Positions 1 through 7,641 of a stretch of DNA of 37,770 nucleotides are shown here, piece after piece. Made by a program: the position numbers and the translations under genes. Source of the DNA: JBOGFI01 sp050743365 (lineage in GTDB: Bacteria > Actinomycetota > Acidimicrobiia > IMCC26256 > JACDBD01); NCBI GenBank assembly GCA_050743365.1, contig JBOGFI010000017.1:1-37770 (forward strand), given 5' to 3'. Below the pieces are notes generated by a model. It saw only the letters and a list, made by a program, of their open reading frames with translations. It had not been told where the DNA came from and ran no database searches. Position 1 is the stretch's first letter; every line of letters starts with the position of its first letter.

Positions 1-66
1 GCCGGGTATCCCGGCGTCGCAGCGAACCCGACCCAGAAAGGAAGGCCTCGTCGCAACGGGCCGCAG

Positions 67-1059
67 CTACGGGCTGGGAGGCAGTAGCCCCACGGCCGCG
101 CGCACGCGTTCGAGCACGAGCTCGGCCATGGCGCGGGCTTTCTCGGCGCCGAGCTCGAGCTGACGGTCGACCTCGGCGGGATCGGCGACGAGCGCCTGGT
201 AACGCTCTTGCACCGGACGGAGGAGCTCGACCAGGCAATCGGCGACCGATGCCTTCACGACGCCGTAGCCGGAGCTGGCGAACTCGGCCTCGGCTTCCGG
301 GATCGTGCGGTCGGTCGCGCTCGCGTAGATCTCCAGCAGGTTCGAGATGCCGGGCTTCTGCTCGGGTGAGTAGCGCACGTCCGTGCCCGAGTCGGTCACC
401 GCCGCTTTGATCTTTCTCGACATGACATCGGGCGGGTCGAGGAGCAGCAGGCTGCCCTGCGGCGAAGACGACGACTTCGACATCTTGGCCACCGGGTTCT
501 GGAGGTCCATGATCCTTGCCCCGACGGGCGGGAACGTGGCCTTCGGCACGACGAAGGTCTCGCCGAACCGATGGTTGAACCGGGCGGCGACGTCACGTGC
601 GAGCTCGAGATGCTGCCGCTGATCGTCGCCGATGGGGACCTCGTCGGTGTCGTAGAGGAGGATGTCGGCCGCCATGAGCACGGGGTAGTCGAAGAGCCCG
701 ACGTTCACCGACTCCTGCCCCTCCGACTTCTCCTTGAACTGCGTCATCCGGCGCAGCTCGCCGAAGGTCGCGACACAGTTCAGGATCCACGTGAGCTCGG
801 CATGGGCGGCAACGTGGCCCTGCACGAAGAGCGTGCACCGTTGAGGGTCGAGACCGGCCGCGAGCAGCAGCATCGCCGTCTCCCGGGTCCGATTCACGAG
901 CTCGGCCGGCTCATAGGCGACGGTGATGGCGTGCAGGTCGACGACGCAGTAGATGGCGTCGTGGTCGTCCTGCTCGGCGACCCAGCGGCGGACGGCGCCG
1001 AGGTAATTGCCGAGGTGCATCTCGCCCGACGGCTGGATCCCCGAGAACACCCGTGGCAT
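67..1059 (-). CDS. trpS: Tryptophanyl-tRNA synthetase
   Basis: This cytoplasmic enzyme charges tRNA-Trp with tryptophan using ATP. The 330-residue product has the usual length for bacterial TrpRS. It shows the class I signatures: a HIGH-type motif HLGN at residues 15-18, after the conserved GIQPSG segment, and a perfect KMSKS loop at residues 192-196. The GDDQ tryptophan-pocket segment lies near residues 144-147. The start ATG is supported by the family N-terminus (MPRVFSGIQPSG) and by a TATCCT box 8 nt upstream, which suggests a leaderless transcript. It is divergent from scpA across an 84-bp gap. The call is secure from the motifs. Confidence 0.97.
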   Translation of the reverse strand: MPRVFSGIQPSGEMHLGNYLGAVRRWVAEQDDHDAIYCVVDLHAITVAYEPAELVNRTRETAMLLLAAGLDPQRCTLFVQGHVAAHAELTWILNCVATFGELRRMTQFKEKSEGQESVNVGLFDYPVLMAADILLYDTDEVPIGDDQRQHLELARDVAARFNHRFGETFVVPKATFPPVGARIMDLQNPVAKMSKSSSSPQGSLLLLDPPDVMSRKIKAAVTDSGTDVRYSPEQKPGISNLLEIYASATDRTIPEAEAEFASSGYGVVKASVADCLVELLRPVQERYQALVADPAEVDRQLELGAEKARAMAELVLERVRAAVGLLPPSP

Positions 1060-1073
1060 GAGCGGTCAGGATA
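1060..1073 (-). promoter_or_regulatory. Putative leaderless promoter of trpS
   Basis: On the minus strand a TATCCT hexamer (plus positions 1068-1073) sits exactly 8 nt before the trpS ATG. This matches the actinobacterial TANNNT -10 box placed so that transcription starts at or next to the start codon. The same geometry recurs at scpA, ispH and aroH. No convincing -35 box was identified. Confidence 0.5.
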
Positions 1074-1129
1074 TGCGGCCCCCGGGTGGGCTCCCGGGCC
1101 CTTTCCGCGTGCTGTCGAAGCCGCTCCGG

Positions 1130-1143
1130 TACCCTGGGCCGCG
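1130..1143 (+). promoter_or_regulatory. Putative leaderless promoter of scpA
   Basis: TACCCT at 1130-1135 is followed by 8 nt and then the scpA ATG at 1144. No Shine-Dalgarno sequence is visible between them, so a leaderless mRNA is likely. The box also helps choose 1144 over upstream in-frame starts, which would run antisense through trpS. Confidence 0.5.
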
Positions 1144-1956
1144 ATGCCGTACGAGGTGCGCACCGACGTGTACGAGGGGCCCTTCGACCTTCTCCTGCAC
1201 CTCATCCTCAAGCAGGAGGTCGACCTCTGGGAGGTGTCGCTCTCGACGATCGTCGACGCCTACCTCGACGAGCTCGAGCGAATGGAGACGCTCGACCTCG
1301 AGGTCGCCACCGAGTTCCTGCTGATCGCGGCCACCCTCGTCGAGCTCAAGGCCCGCCGGCTACTGCCGGGGCTCGACGAGGTGGAGCTCGACGAGGACCT
1401 CCTGCGTTTCGAGGAGCGCGATCTGCTCCTCGCCCGGCTCCTGGAGTGCAAGACCTTCAAGGACGTGGCCCGGGCGCTCGAGGCCGCGGTGCGTCACGCC
1501 GACCGCAGCCTGCCCCGCATCGCGGGGCCCGAGGAGCCCTTCCGCTCGCTCGCGCCCGACCCGCTGGAGTCGGTGGCACCCAGTGCCCTGCTGGCGGCGG
1601 CCATGCGCACGCTGGCGCCGCGCTCAGCACCGCACGTCGACACTGACCACGTGGCGCCCATCCGGGCCAGCGTGCGCGACGCGGTCGAGGCCGTGCTCGC
1701 GACGCTGCCGGAGTCGGACGCGATCACGTTCCGGGAGCTCGTGGCGGGTGAGCCGGCGCGGCTGGAGGTGATCGTCCGCTTCCTTGCCGTGCTCGAGCTG
1801 TACAAGCAGGGCCTCGTCGACCTCGATCAGGCCACGACCTTCGGCGATCTGGTCGTGAGGCGCCGCCACGACGGCGAGGCCTTCGACGCCGCCGGTCTCG
1901 ACGAGTGGGGCGACGAGGCGACGCCGGCGAGCGGCCCGGAGGGCGGCGGCAGGTAG
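1144..1956 (+). CDS. scpA: Segregation and condensation protein A (kleisin)
   Basis: ScpA is the kleisin subunit that bridges the SMC dimer and binds ScpB in the bacterial condensin complex acting in chromosome organisation and segregation. The 270-residue product begins with the family signature near YEGPFDLLLHLI, followed by the helical segment around TEFLLIAATLVELKARRLLP. The C-terminal winged-helix part covers roughly residues 190-250. The open frame extends upstream to 571, but that extension lies antisense to trpS, and the homologous N-terminus starts at 1144. The last codons (ASGPEGGGR) and the TAG stop lie inside a 53-bp repeat that recurs before scpB. scpB follows after a 132-bp gap. 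Confidence 0.95.
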   Translation: MPYEVRTDVYEGPFDLLLHLILKQEVDLWEVSLSTIVDAYLDELERMETLDLEVATEFLLIAATLVELKARRLLPGLDEVELDEDLLRFEERDLLLARLLECKTFKDVARALEAAVRHADRSLPRIAGPEEPFRSLAPDPLESVAPSALLAAAMRTLAPRSAPHVDTDHVAPIRASVRDAVEAVLATLPESDAITFRELVAGEPARLEVIVRFLAVLELYKQGLVDLDQATTFGDLVVRRRHDGEAFDAAGLDEWGDEATPASGPEGGGR

Positions 1957-1977
1957 CCTGCCGCCGAGCGAGCGCGC
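1925..1977 (+). repeat. 53-bp direct repeat, copy 1, with hairpin
   Basis: This segment is identical to 2031-2083 except at a few positions; the core differs only in the loop base G1956 versus T2062. It contains a perfect 10-bp inverted repeat (1944-1953 with 1957-1966) around a 3-nt loop. Copy 1 encodes the C-terminal tail of ScpA, and its loop is the TAG stop codon. Confidence 0.85.
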
Positions 1978-2030
1978 ACCGGGTTCGAAGGCCTGCCATC
2001 CCATGACTAGCGCCGTGAGTTGCGCGGGAG

Positions 2031-2083
2031 CGGCGAGCGGCCCGGAGGGCGGCGGCAGGTATCCTGCCGCCGAGCGAGCGCGA
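2031..2083 (+). repeat. 53-bp direct repeat, copy 2, upstream of scpB
   Basis: This is the second copy of the 1925-1977 repeat, offset by 106 bp, with the same 10-bp stem (2050-2059 with 2063-2072). Its loop change creates TATCCT at 2060-2065, a good TANNNT -10 match 23 nt before the scpB ATG. This copy could therefore act as the scpB promoter region with a short leader. Confidence 0.8.
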
Positions 2084-2088
2084 TCAAG

Positions 2089-2730
2089 ATGATGGACGAG
2101 GAGCTGCGCGCCCACGAGGCCCGGCGCATCATCGAGGCGGTGGTGCTGGCGGCGATCGAGCCGGTGGAGCCCGGCCTGCTCGCCCAGCTGGTCGAGCTGC
2201 CCTTGGCGCGCATCGATGAGCTGTGCGACGAGCTGGCTGCGGACTACGAGCGAGGAGGGCGCGGTTTCGTGCTCGTGCGCGTCGCCGGCGGGTACCGCTT
2301 CCAGACCCACCCCGACCTCGCGCCCTACGTCGAGCGGTTCGTGCTCGAGGGCCGGCACGCCCGACTCTCGGCTCCGGCGTTCGAGACGCTGGCGATCGTC
2401 GCCTACAAGCAGCCGGTCTCGCGCGCCCAGATCTCGGCCATTCGCGGCGTCGACGTCGAATCGGTGCTGCGTACGCTGGTGGCGCGGGGCTACGTGGAGG
2501 AGGTCGGCCGCGACCCCGGACCTGGAACCGCGGTCCTCTACGGCACGACGCGCGCCTTCCTCGAGCGGCTCGCCCTCGACTCGCTCGCAGACCTTCCCCC
2601 ACTGGGCGAGTTCGTGCCGGGCGCGGAGGTGGTCGAGGCGCTCGAGCGCGGCCTCCGGCTCTCGGACGACCCCGTCCCATCCGACCAGCCGGCGCAAGTC
2701 GACGACTCGGGCTCCCCGCCCGGAGGATGA
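2089..2730 (+). CDS. scpB: Segregation and condensation protein B
   Basis: ScpB binds the ScpA kleisin as a dimer of winged-helix proteins and is part of SMC-ScpAB condensin. The 213-residue product has the typical family segments: IIEAVVLAA at the N-terminus, GYRFQTHPDLAPYV, and the highly conserved SAPAFETLAIVAYKQPVSRAQI-type block near residues 90-115. The C-terminus is acidic and proline-rich. ATG at 2089 (or the adjacent ATG at 2092) begins the conserved region; the frame is open back to 2020, but that part lies in the repeat. The stop overlaps the next gene's ATG (ATGA), so the two are translationally coupled. Confidence 0.95.
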   Translation: MMDEELRAHEARRIIEAVVLAAIEPVEPGLLAQLVELPLARIDELCDELAADYERGGRGFVLVRVAGGYRFQTHPDLAPYVERFVLEGRHARLSAPAFETLAIVAYKQPVSRAQISAIRGVDVESVLRTLVARGYVEEVGRDPGPGTAVLYGTTRAFLERLALDSLADLPPLGEFVPGAEVVEALERGLRLSDDPVPSDQPAQVDDSGSPPGG

Positions 2731-3509
2731 CCGGTCCGGCGCCGCGGCCGGAGGCCAAGGCGGGCGAGCGGCTGCAGAAGGTCCTGGCCCGGGCGGGGTT
2801 CGGATCGCGGCGCGCGGCCGAGGAGCTCATTGCCGCCGGCCGTGTCGCGGTCGACGACGAGGTGGCGCAGCTGGGCCGGCGCGTCGACACGTCGCGCGAG
2901 CGCATCACCGTCGATGGCATCCCGGTAGCCGTACGCGGTGATCTCGTGTACTACCTCCTCAACAAGCCCGCCCGCGTGGTTACGACCGCCCGGGACCCCG
3001 AGGGCCGCCCCACGGTGCTCGACCTCGTCCCACTCGAGCCGCGGGTGTTCCCCGTGGGACGACTCGACTACGAGACCGAGGGCCTCCTCGTCCTGACCAA
3101 CGACGGCGGGCTCGCCCAGCTCCTCTCACATCCGAGCCACGCGGTCGAGAAGGCATACCTGGTCGAGGTCGAGGGCGTGCCGTCACGGGCTACGGTCCGC
3201 CGCCTGCGCGACGGTGTCGACCTCGACGACGGACGCACGACGCCCGCGGGTGTGCGCCTCGTGCAGACGCGCGGCGACGGCGCCGCCCTCGAGCTGGTCA
3301 TCCACGAGGGTCGCAACCGCCAGGTGCGCAGAATGTGCGAGGCGGTCGGCCATCCCGTCCGCCGCCTGATTCGGACGCGAGTGGGACCCGTCGGCGACCG
3401 GAAGCTCCCACCCGGGGCGTGGCGACCGCTCCGCCAGCGCGAGGTGCGGGCGCTGTTCGAGGCTGCCGGCGGGCGCAACCCGCAAGGCGACGAACCATCG
3501 CCGCACTAA
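2727..3509 (+). CDS. Pseudouridine synthase, RsuA/RluB family
   Basis: This enzyme isomerises a uridine in rRNA, most likely the RluB-type 23S site. The 260-residue product has an N-terminal S4 RNA-binding domain (ERLQKVLARAGFGSRRAAEE, roughly residues 12-60). The catalytic domain carries the aspartate motif GRLDYETEGLL and the C-terminal EGRNRQVRRM signature. The ATG overlaps the scpB stop, and GGAGG lies directly before it. The scpA-scpB-rluB order is a classic Gram-positive arrangement. The assignment to RluB rather than RsuA rests on this context and is inferred. Confidence 0.93.
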   Translation: MTGPAPRPEAKAGERLQKVLARAGFGSRRAAEELIAAGRVAVDDEVAQLGRRVDTSRERITVDGIPVAVRGDLVYYLLNKPARVVTTARDPEGRPTVLDLVPLEPRVFPVGRLDYETEGLLVLTNDGGLAQLLSHPSHAVEKAYLVEVEGVPSRATVRRLRDGVDLDDGRTTPAGVRLVQTRGDGAALELVIHEGRNRQVRRMCEAVGHPVRRLIRTRVGPVGDRKLPPGAWRPLRQREVRALFEAAGGRNPQGDEPSPH

Positions 3510-3520
3510 CCTCCGGTCAC
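3507..3520 (+). promoter_or_regulatory. Putative leaderless promoter of aroH
   Basis: TAACCT at 3507-3512 lies 8 nt before the GTG start at 3521. The first three bases of the box are the TAA stop codon of the upstream pseudouridine synthase gene. No Shine-Dalgarno sequence precedes the GTG. Confidence 0.45.
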
Positions 3521-3883
3521 GTGAGACTGCAAGCGCTGCGCGGCGCGATCACCTGTACCGAGAACACCAAGGCCGACATCGAAGCCAAGACCCAGCGGCT
3601 CATCAAGGAGCTCCTGGCCCGCAACGACCTCGGCCACGACGACCTCGTCAGCGTGATCTTCACGGCGACCGATGACCTCAGCGCCGAGTTCCCGGCCACT
3701 GCCGCCCGTGGCCTCGGGCTCGGCCACATCCCGTTGCTGTGCGCCCGCGAGCTCGACATCGAACACGGCATGCCCATGTGCATCCGGCTGCTCGTCCACT
3801 GCTACACCGACCGCGCGCGCGACGACCTGCACCACGTCTACCTCGAGGGCGCTCGCGGGCTGCGCGACGACCTACCGGAGTAG
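3521..3883 (+). CDS. aroH: Chorismate mutase, AroH (monofunctional) class
   Basis: This enzyme converts chorismate to prephenate, the branch to phenylalanine and tyrosine. The 120-residue protein matches the AroH class (trimeric, about 127 residues in Bacillus subtilis) rather than the helical AroQ class. It has an LRGAITCTENTK start, the VSVIFTATDDLSAEFPA block, the IPLLCARELDI segment and a C-terminal HVYLEGARGLRDDL. The GTG at 3521 places the conserved Arg-Gly-Ala segment at the N-terminus, as in the family; longer frames upstream overlap the preceding gene. tyrA, which uses its product, follows 29 bp downstream. Confidence 0.94.
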   Translation: MRLQALRGAITCTENTKADIEAKTQRLIKELLARNDLGHDDLVSVIFTATDDLSAEFPATAARGLGLGHIPLLCARELDIEHGMPMCIRLLVHCYTDRARDDLHHVYLEGARGLRDDLPE

Positions 3884-3912
3884 AGCTTGCGCGCGCCGAG
3901 GGAGCCGGCCTC

Positions 3913-5004
3913 ATGAAGCGTGTCGCGGTCGTCGGGACCGGTCTCATCGGCGGGTCCGTCGGCCTGGCCCTGCGGCGCGCCGGGTTCGAGGTACGCGGCT
4001 TCGATCACGACTTCGAGCGCGTCGATCGGGCCAAGGAGCTCGGTGCCCTCGACCAGGCGACCCGTACGCTCGCCGAGGCCGTCGCGGGCGCCGACGCCGT
4101 GGTGGTGGCGGTGCCGGTCGCGGGCGTGGCCGCCGTCGTGGTCGAGGTCCTGGACGCCGGTGCGCCCGCCGTCACCGACGTCGGATCGGTGAAGGCACCG
4201 GTGGTCGGGGAGATCGAGGCTGCCCGTCCCGGGCTCGCGGCGCGCTTCGTGGGCGGTCACCCCATGGCGGGCTCGGAGCAGGACGGCCTCGACGGCGCCG
4301 ACGCCGACCTCTTCGTGGGTTCGACCTGGGTGCTCACCCCTACCGAGCGGACCGACGGTCGGGTGTTCGCGACCGTACGGGCCCTCCTGGCCGAAGTCGG
4401 CGCCGAAGTGGTGGCGGTGACCCCCGGGCACCACGACGCACTGGTCGCGGTGGTCAGCCACGTCCCCCAGCTGGCGGCGACCACGCTGATGGACGTGGCG
4501 GCGACGAGCGGCGAGCAACATGCCACGCTGTTGCGGCTGGCCGCGGGCGGCTTTCGTGACATGACGCGCATCGCCGCGGGCCATCCCGGCATCTGGCCCG
4601 ACATCTGCGTGGCCAACCGGGACGCCATCGTCGCCGCGCTCGACGACTACGTCCAGGCACTCGACCGGGTACGCACCCTCGTCGACGCGGGCGACCGGGC
4701 GGGGCTGCTCGACCTGCTCGAACGGGCACGGGCAGCCCGCCGCAGCCTTCCGGTGGGCACGCCCACTGGTGAGGGCCTCGTCGAGCTGCGTGTGCCCGTG
4801 CCCGACCGTCCGGGCGTCCTGGCCGATGTCACCACGCTCGCCGGTCAGCGGGGGATCAACATCGTCGACCTCGAGATCGCGCACTCGATCGAGGGCGGTG
4901 GTGGCGTGCTCGTCCTGGTGGTCAGCGAGCACGCCGATGTCGACGGTTTCGAGCAGGCCCTGGTCGAGCGCGGGTACCACTGCTCCCGCACCCGGCTCCC
5001 ATGA
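3913..5004 (+). CDS. tyrA: Prephenate dehydrogenase with C-terminal ACT domain
   Basis: TyrA oxidatively decarboxylates prephenate to 4-hydroxyphenylpyruvate with NAD in tyrosine synthesis. The 363-residue protein opens with the Rossmann motif GTGLIGGSVG (residues 8-17). It has the conserved GGHPMAGSE segment near residue 115 and the helical dimerisation domain with HVPQLAA. The C-terminal part (about residues 290-363, VPVPDRPGVLADVTTLAG) is an ACT domain, a likely amino acid sensor for feedback control. A GAGGGAG ribosome site lies 9 nt before the ATG. The stop overlaps the aroA ATG by 4 bp. Confidence 0.95.
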   Translation: MKRVAVVGTGLIGGSVGLALRRAGFEVRGFDHDFERVDRAKELGALDQATRTLAEAVAGADAVVVAVPVAGVAAVVVEVLDAGAPAVTDVGSVKAPVVGEIEAARPGLAARFVGGHPMAGSEQDGLDGADADLFVGSTWVLTPTERTDGRVFATVRALLAEVGAEVVAVTPGHHDALVAVVSHVPQLAATTLMDVAATSGEQHATLLRLAAGGFRDMTRIAAGHPGIWPDICVANRDAIVAALDDYVQALDRVRTLVDAGDRAGLLDLLERARAARRSLPVGTPTGEGLVELRVPVPDRPGVLADVTTLAGQRGINIVDLEIAHSIEGGGGVLVLVVSEHADVDGFEQALVERGYHCSRTRLP

Positions 5005-6299
5005 GCCCCCCGGCGGAGCTCGCGGTCGCCGGGCCGCGTCCGCTGCGCGGCCGCCTGCGGCTGCCGGGCGACAAGGGCATCTCGCACCGGGCGCTGCTCT
5101 TCTCTGCGCTGGCGGAGGGTCGGTGCCACGTCCGCGGCATCGCGGACGGCGACGACGTGCGCCGGACCCGCGGCGCGCTCGAGAACCTGGGCGTGCGGAT
5201 CGGGGGGTCGGATCGCGACGTCGCCGTCGATGGGGCCGGAGGCCGGCTCCTGGAGCCCGACCTCGTCATCGATTGTGGCAACTCGGGCACGACCATGCGC
5301 ATGCTCGCCGGGCTGGTGGCCGCCCAGCCGTTCCAGACCGTGCTCACCGGCGACGCATCGCTCGCGGCCCGGCCCATGACGCGCGTCGTCGAGCCACTAC
5401 GCAAGCTGGGCGCCCGCATCGAGGGCCGTGAGGGCGGAGAGCTCGCGCCGCTCTCGATCCGGGGCGGTCCGCTGCGCGGGACTCGATGCGAGCTGACCGT
5501 GGCCAGCGGGCAGGTGAAGACCGCCCTCGCTCTCGCGGGGCTCCAGGCCGGCGGCGTCACGGAGGTGGTGGAGCCCCGACCCAGCCGGGACCACACGGAA
5601 CGGATGCTCGCCGCGCTCGGCGCGCCCCTCGAGCGTGTGGGCGACCGCGCGTTCCGGGTGGAGAGCGGCCTCCTTCCGCCATTCGAGCTCGAGATCCCCG
5701 GAGACCCGTCGTCGGCCGCCTTCTTCGCGGTCGCGGCGAGCATCACCCCGGGCTCCGCCGTCGTGCTGGAGGGACTCAGCCTGAACCCCACGCGAACCGG
5801 GTTCGTGGCGGTGCTCAGGCGAATGGGAGCGGACGTCGAGATGCGCCTGACGAACCAGGAGCGTCTGGGCGAGCCCGTGGGCGACCTGGTGGTGAGGGCG
5901 GCGCCGCTGTCGGGGACGACCATCGCCCCCGACGAGGGATCGATCGACGAGGTCCCGGCGCTCGCGGCGGCGGCCGCGTTCGCCGAGGGCGTCACCGAGA
6001 TCTGCGACGCCGCAGAGCTCCGGGTGAAGGAGAGCGACCGGATCGGCACGCTCACGCAGGAGCTCTCGCAGCTCGGCATCGCTGTGGAGTCACACCGCGA
6101 CGGGCTCACCATTCACGGTGGCCGACCGCGCGCCGGCGTGTTCAAGAGCCACGGCGATCACCGCATCGCCATGGCAGTAGCCGTCGCCGCCAACGCGTGC
6201 GACGGCGACTCCAGCGTGCGCGGCTGGGGGGCGGTTGCCAGCTCGTACCCCGGCTTCGCCGACGACCTTGCTGCCCTCACCGACGGGTCTGCCCGGTGA
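5001..6299 (+). CDS. aroA: 3-phosphoshikimate 1-carboxyvinyltransferase (EPSP synthase)
   Basis: AroA transfers the enolpyruvyl group of PEP to shikimate-3-phosphate, the sixth step of the shikimate pathway. The 432-residue protein has the PGDKGISHRALL motif near residues 22-33, the NSGTTMRMLAG motif near residue 93 and SGQVKTALALAGLQ. It also has PGDPSSAAFF, the DEVPALAAAAAFA segment with the catalytic Asp, RVKESDRI and the terminal HGDHRIAMA. The ATG overlaps the tyrA stop, and its own TGA overlaps the GTG of cmk. The pathway gene sits directly with the chorismate-using aroH and tyrA. Confidence 0.97.
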   Translation: MSPPAELAVAGPRPLRGRLRLPGDKGISHRALLFSALAEGRCHVRGIADGDDVRRTRGALENLGVRIGGSDRDVAVDGAGGRLLEPDLVIDCGNSGTTMRMLAGLVAAQPFQTVLTGDASLAARPMTRVVEPLRKLGARIEGREGGELAPLSIRGGPLRGTRCELTVASGQVKTALALAGLQAGGVTEVVEPRPSRDHTERMLAALGAPLERVGDRAFRVESGLLPPFELEIPGDPSSAAFFAVAASITPGSAVVLEGLSLNPTRTGFVAVLRRMGADVEMRLTNQERLGEPVGDLVVRAAPLSGTTIAPDEGSIDEVPALAAAAAFAEGVTEICDAAELRVKESDRIGTLTQELSQLGIAVESHRDGLTIHGGRPRAGVFKSHGDHRIAMAVAVAANACDGDSSVRGWGAVASSYPGFADDLAALTDGSAR

Positions 6300-6973
6300 A
6301 CCGACGGGTCGTGGCCATCGACGGGCCCGCCGGTTCCGGCAAATCGACGGTGGCACGCGGCGTCGCCGACGCCCTGAGACTGCTCGTGCTCGATACCGGC
6401 GCGATGTACCGGGCGGCCACGCTGGCCGCCCTCGACGCCGGCGCCGACCTCGCCGACGCTGACGCGGTCACGGCCGCGGCCCGGCAGGCGGATATCGCGG
6501 TGAGCGAGGACGGGAGCGGCACCGTCCAGCTCGACGGCCGTGACGTGACCGACGAGATCCGGGGACCGGCGGTGACGGCGGCCGTGTCGCTCGTGTCGGC
6601 GCATCCCGGTGTCCGGGAGGTGATGGTGGCCCGCCAGCGAGCATGGGTCGACCGGCACGACGGGGGAGTGGTCGAGGGGCGCGACATCGGCACCGTCGTG
6701 TTCCCCGATGCCACGGTCAAGGTGTTCCTGACCGCCAGCGACGAGGAGCGGGCGCGGCGTCGACACCGCGATGAGGCGGCGGCGGCGCGCCGGCCCGATG
6801 TCGACGAGGTGCGCGAGGCGCTCGTGCGGCGGGACGCGCTCGACTCCGGCCGAGCCATGTCGCCGCTGCGGCCGGCCGACGACGCCTTGGTGATCGACAC
6901 CACCGGGCGTACGGTGGACGACGTGGTACGCGAGATCGTCGCCCGGTACGCGTCGGCGATCGGTGTCGGGTGA
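6296..6973 (+). CDS. cmk: Cytidylate kinase
   Basis: Cmk phosphorylates CMP and dCMP with ATP in pyrimidine nucleotide supply. The 225-residue product has the P-loop GPAGSGKST (about residues 9-17), LDTGAMYRAATL, the CMP-binding insert and EGRDIGTVVFPDA. Its C-terminal LID contains DALDSGRAMSPLRPADDA. The start is GTG at 6296, overlapping the aroA stop as GTGA. The stop TGA shares its A with the ATG of the next gene. The cmk-aroA linkage is common in bacteria. Confidence 0.96.
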   Translation: MNRRVVAIDGPAGSGKSTVARGVADALRLLVLDTGAMYRAATLAALDAGADLADADAVTAAARQADIAVSEDGSGTVQLDGRDVTDEIRGPAVTAAVSLVSAHPGVREVMVARQRAWVDRHDGGVVEGRDIGTVVFPDATVKVFLTASDEERARRRHRDEAAAARRPDVDEVREALVRRDALDSGRAMSPLRPADDALVIDTTGRTVDDVVREIVARYASAIGVG

Positions 6974-7641
6974 TGCCGGCGCGATCCCGCGACCGGGGGA
7001 AGCGCCTCCTGTACCGCGTAGCCCACGCGATTGTCCTCACACCTTTCAAGCTGATCTTCCCGGTGCGGGTGCACGGCCGGGAGAAGGTGCCTCGCCGCGG
7101 AGCCTTTGTCGTCGCGCCGTCGCACCGGTCGCTCATGGACATCTTCTTCACGTGCTACGTGACCCGCCGCCGGATCCGGTTCATGGCCAAGCAGGAGCTG
7201 TTCGCCAATCGGTTCGTCGCCTGGCTGTTCACGACGCTCGGTGGGTTCCCGGTGGAGCGCGGCAGCGTCGACCGGGCCGCGCTGCGTTCCGCCCGGGCTG
7301 CCCTCGAGGCGGGCGAGCCGGTGGCGATCTTCCCGGAGGGGACTCGCAACGCCGGGCCCGAGATCGGCGAGCTGTTCGACGGCGGTGCCTACCTCGCGGC
7401 GCGGCTGCACGTACCCGTGCTGCCGGTCGCGATCGGAGGCAGCGAGGAGATTCTGCCGAGTGGCGGGTCGCGGCCGCGGGTCCACCGGGTCGCGATCGTG
7501 GTGGGCGACCCGATCCTCCCGCCACGCCACCACGGGCGGGTCCGCCGCCAAGAGGTCACCCAGATGACCGAGCAGCTCCGGATCGAGCTCCAGAAGCGTT
7601 TCGACGAGGCGCTCGCGCTCGCCGGCGCCGGGCGACGCTAA
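6973..7641 (+). CDS. plsC: 1-acyl-sn-glycerol-3-phosphate acyltransferase
   Basis: A membrane-associated acyltransferase of the PlsC family, which acylates lysophosphatidic acid in phospholipid synthesis. The 222-residue product has the HX4D catalytic motif in SHRSLMDIFF (about residues 56-65) and the glycerol-phosphate binding FPEGTRN motif near residue 121. A hydrophobic N-terminal stretch (AIVLTPFKLIFPV) is present. ATG at 6973 overlaps the cmk stop (TGATG); a GTG directly before it at 6970 is an alternative start. The gene ends at 7641, and the convergent ispH stop begins at 7642, with no spacer. The exact acyl acceptor is inferred from the family. Confidence 0.9.
   Translation: MPARSRDRGKRLLYRVAHAIVLTPFKLIFPVRVHGREKVPRRGAFVVAPSHRSLMDIFFTCYVTRRRIRFMAKQELFANRFVAWLFTTLGGFPVERGSVDRAALRSARAALEAGEPVAIFPEGTRNAGPEIGELFDGGAYLAARLHVPVLPVAIGGSEEILPSGGSRPRVHRVAIVVGDPILPPRHHGRVRRQEVTQMTEQLRIELQKRFDEALALAGAGRR

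Noticed and set aside
571..1143. Upstream extension of the scpA frame
   Set aside because: It runs antisense to trpS; the conserved ScpA N-terminus and promoter box point to 1144.
1624..2697. Long minus-strand frame of 357 codons opposite scpA/scpB
   Set aside because: Codon-position shadow of high-GC genes; no domain features in the translation.
3838..4980. Minus-strand frame of 380 codons opposite tyrA
   Set aside because: Antisense shadow rich in His, Gly and Arg; tyrA motifs on the plus strand are complete.
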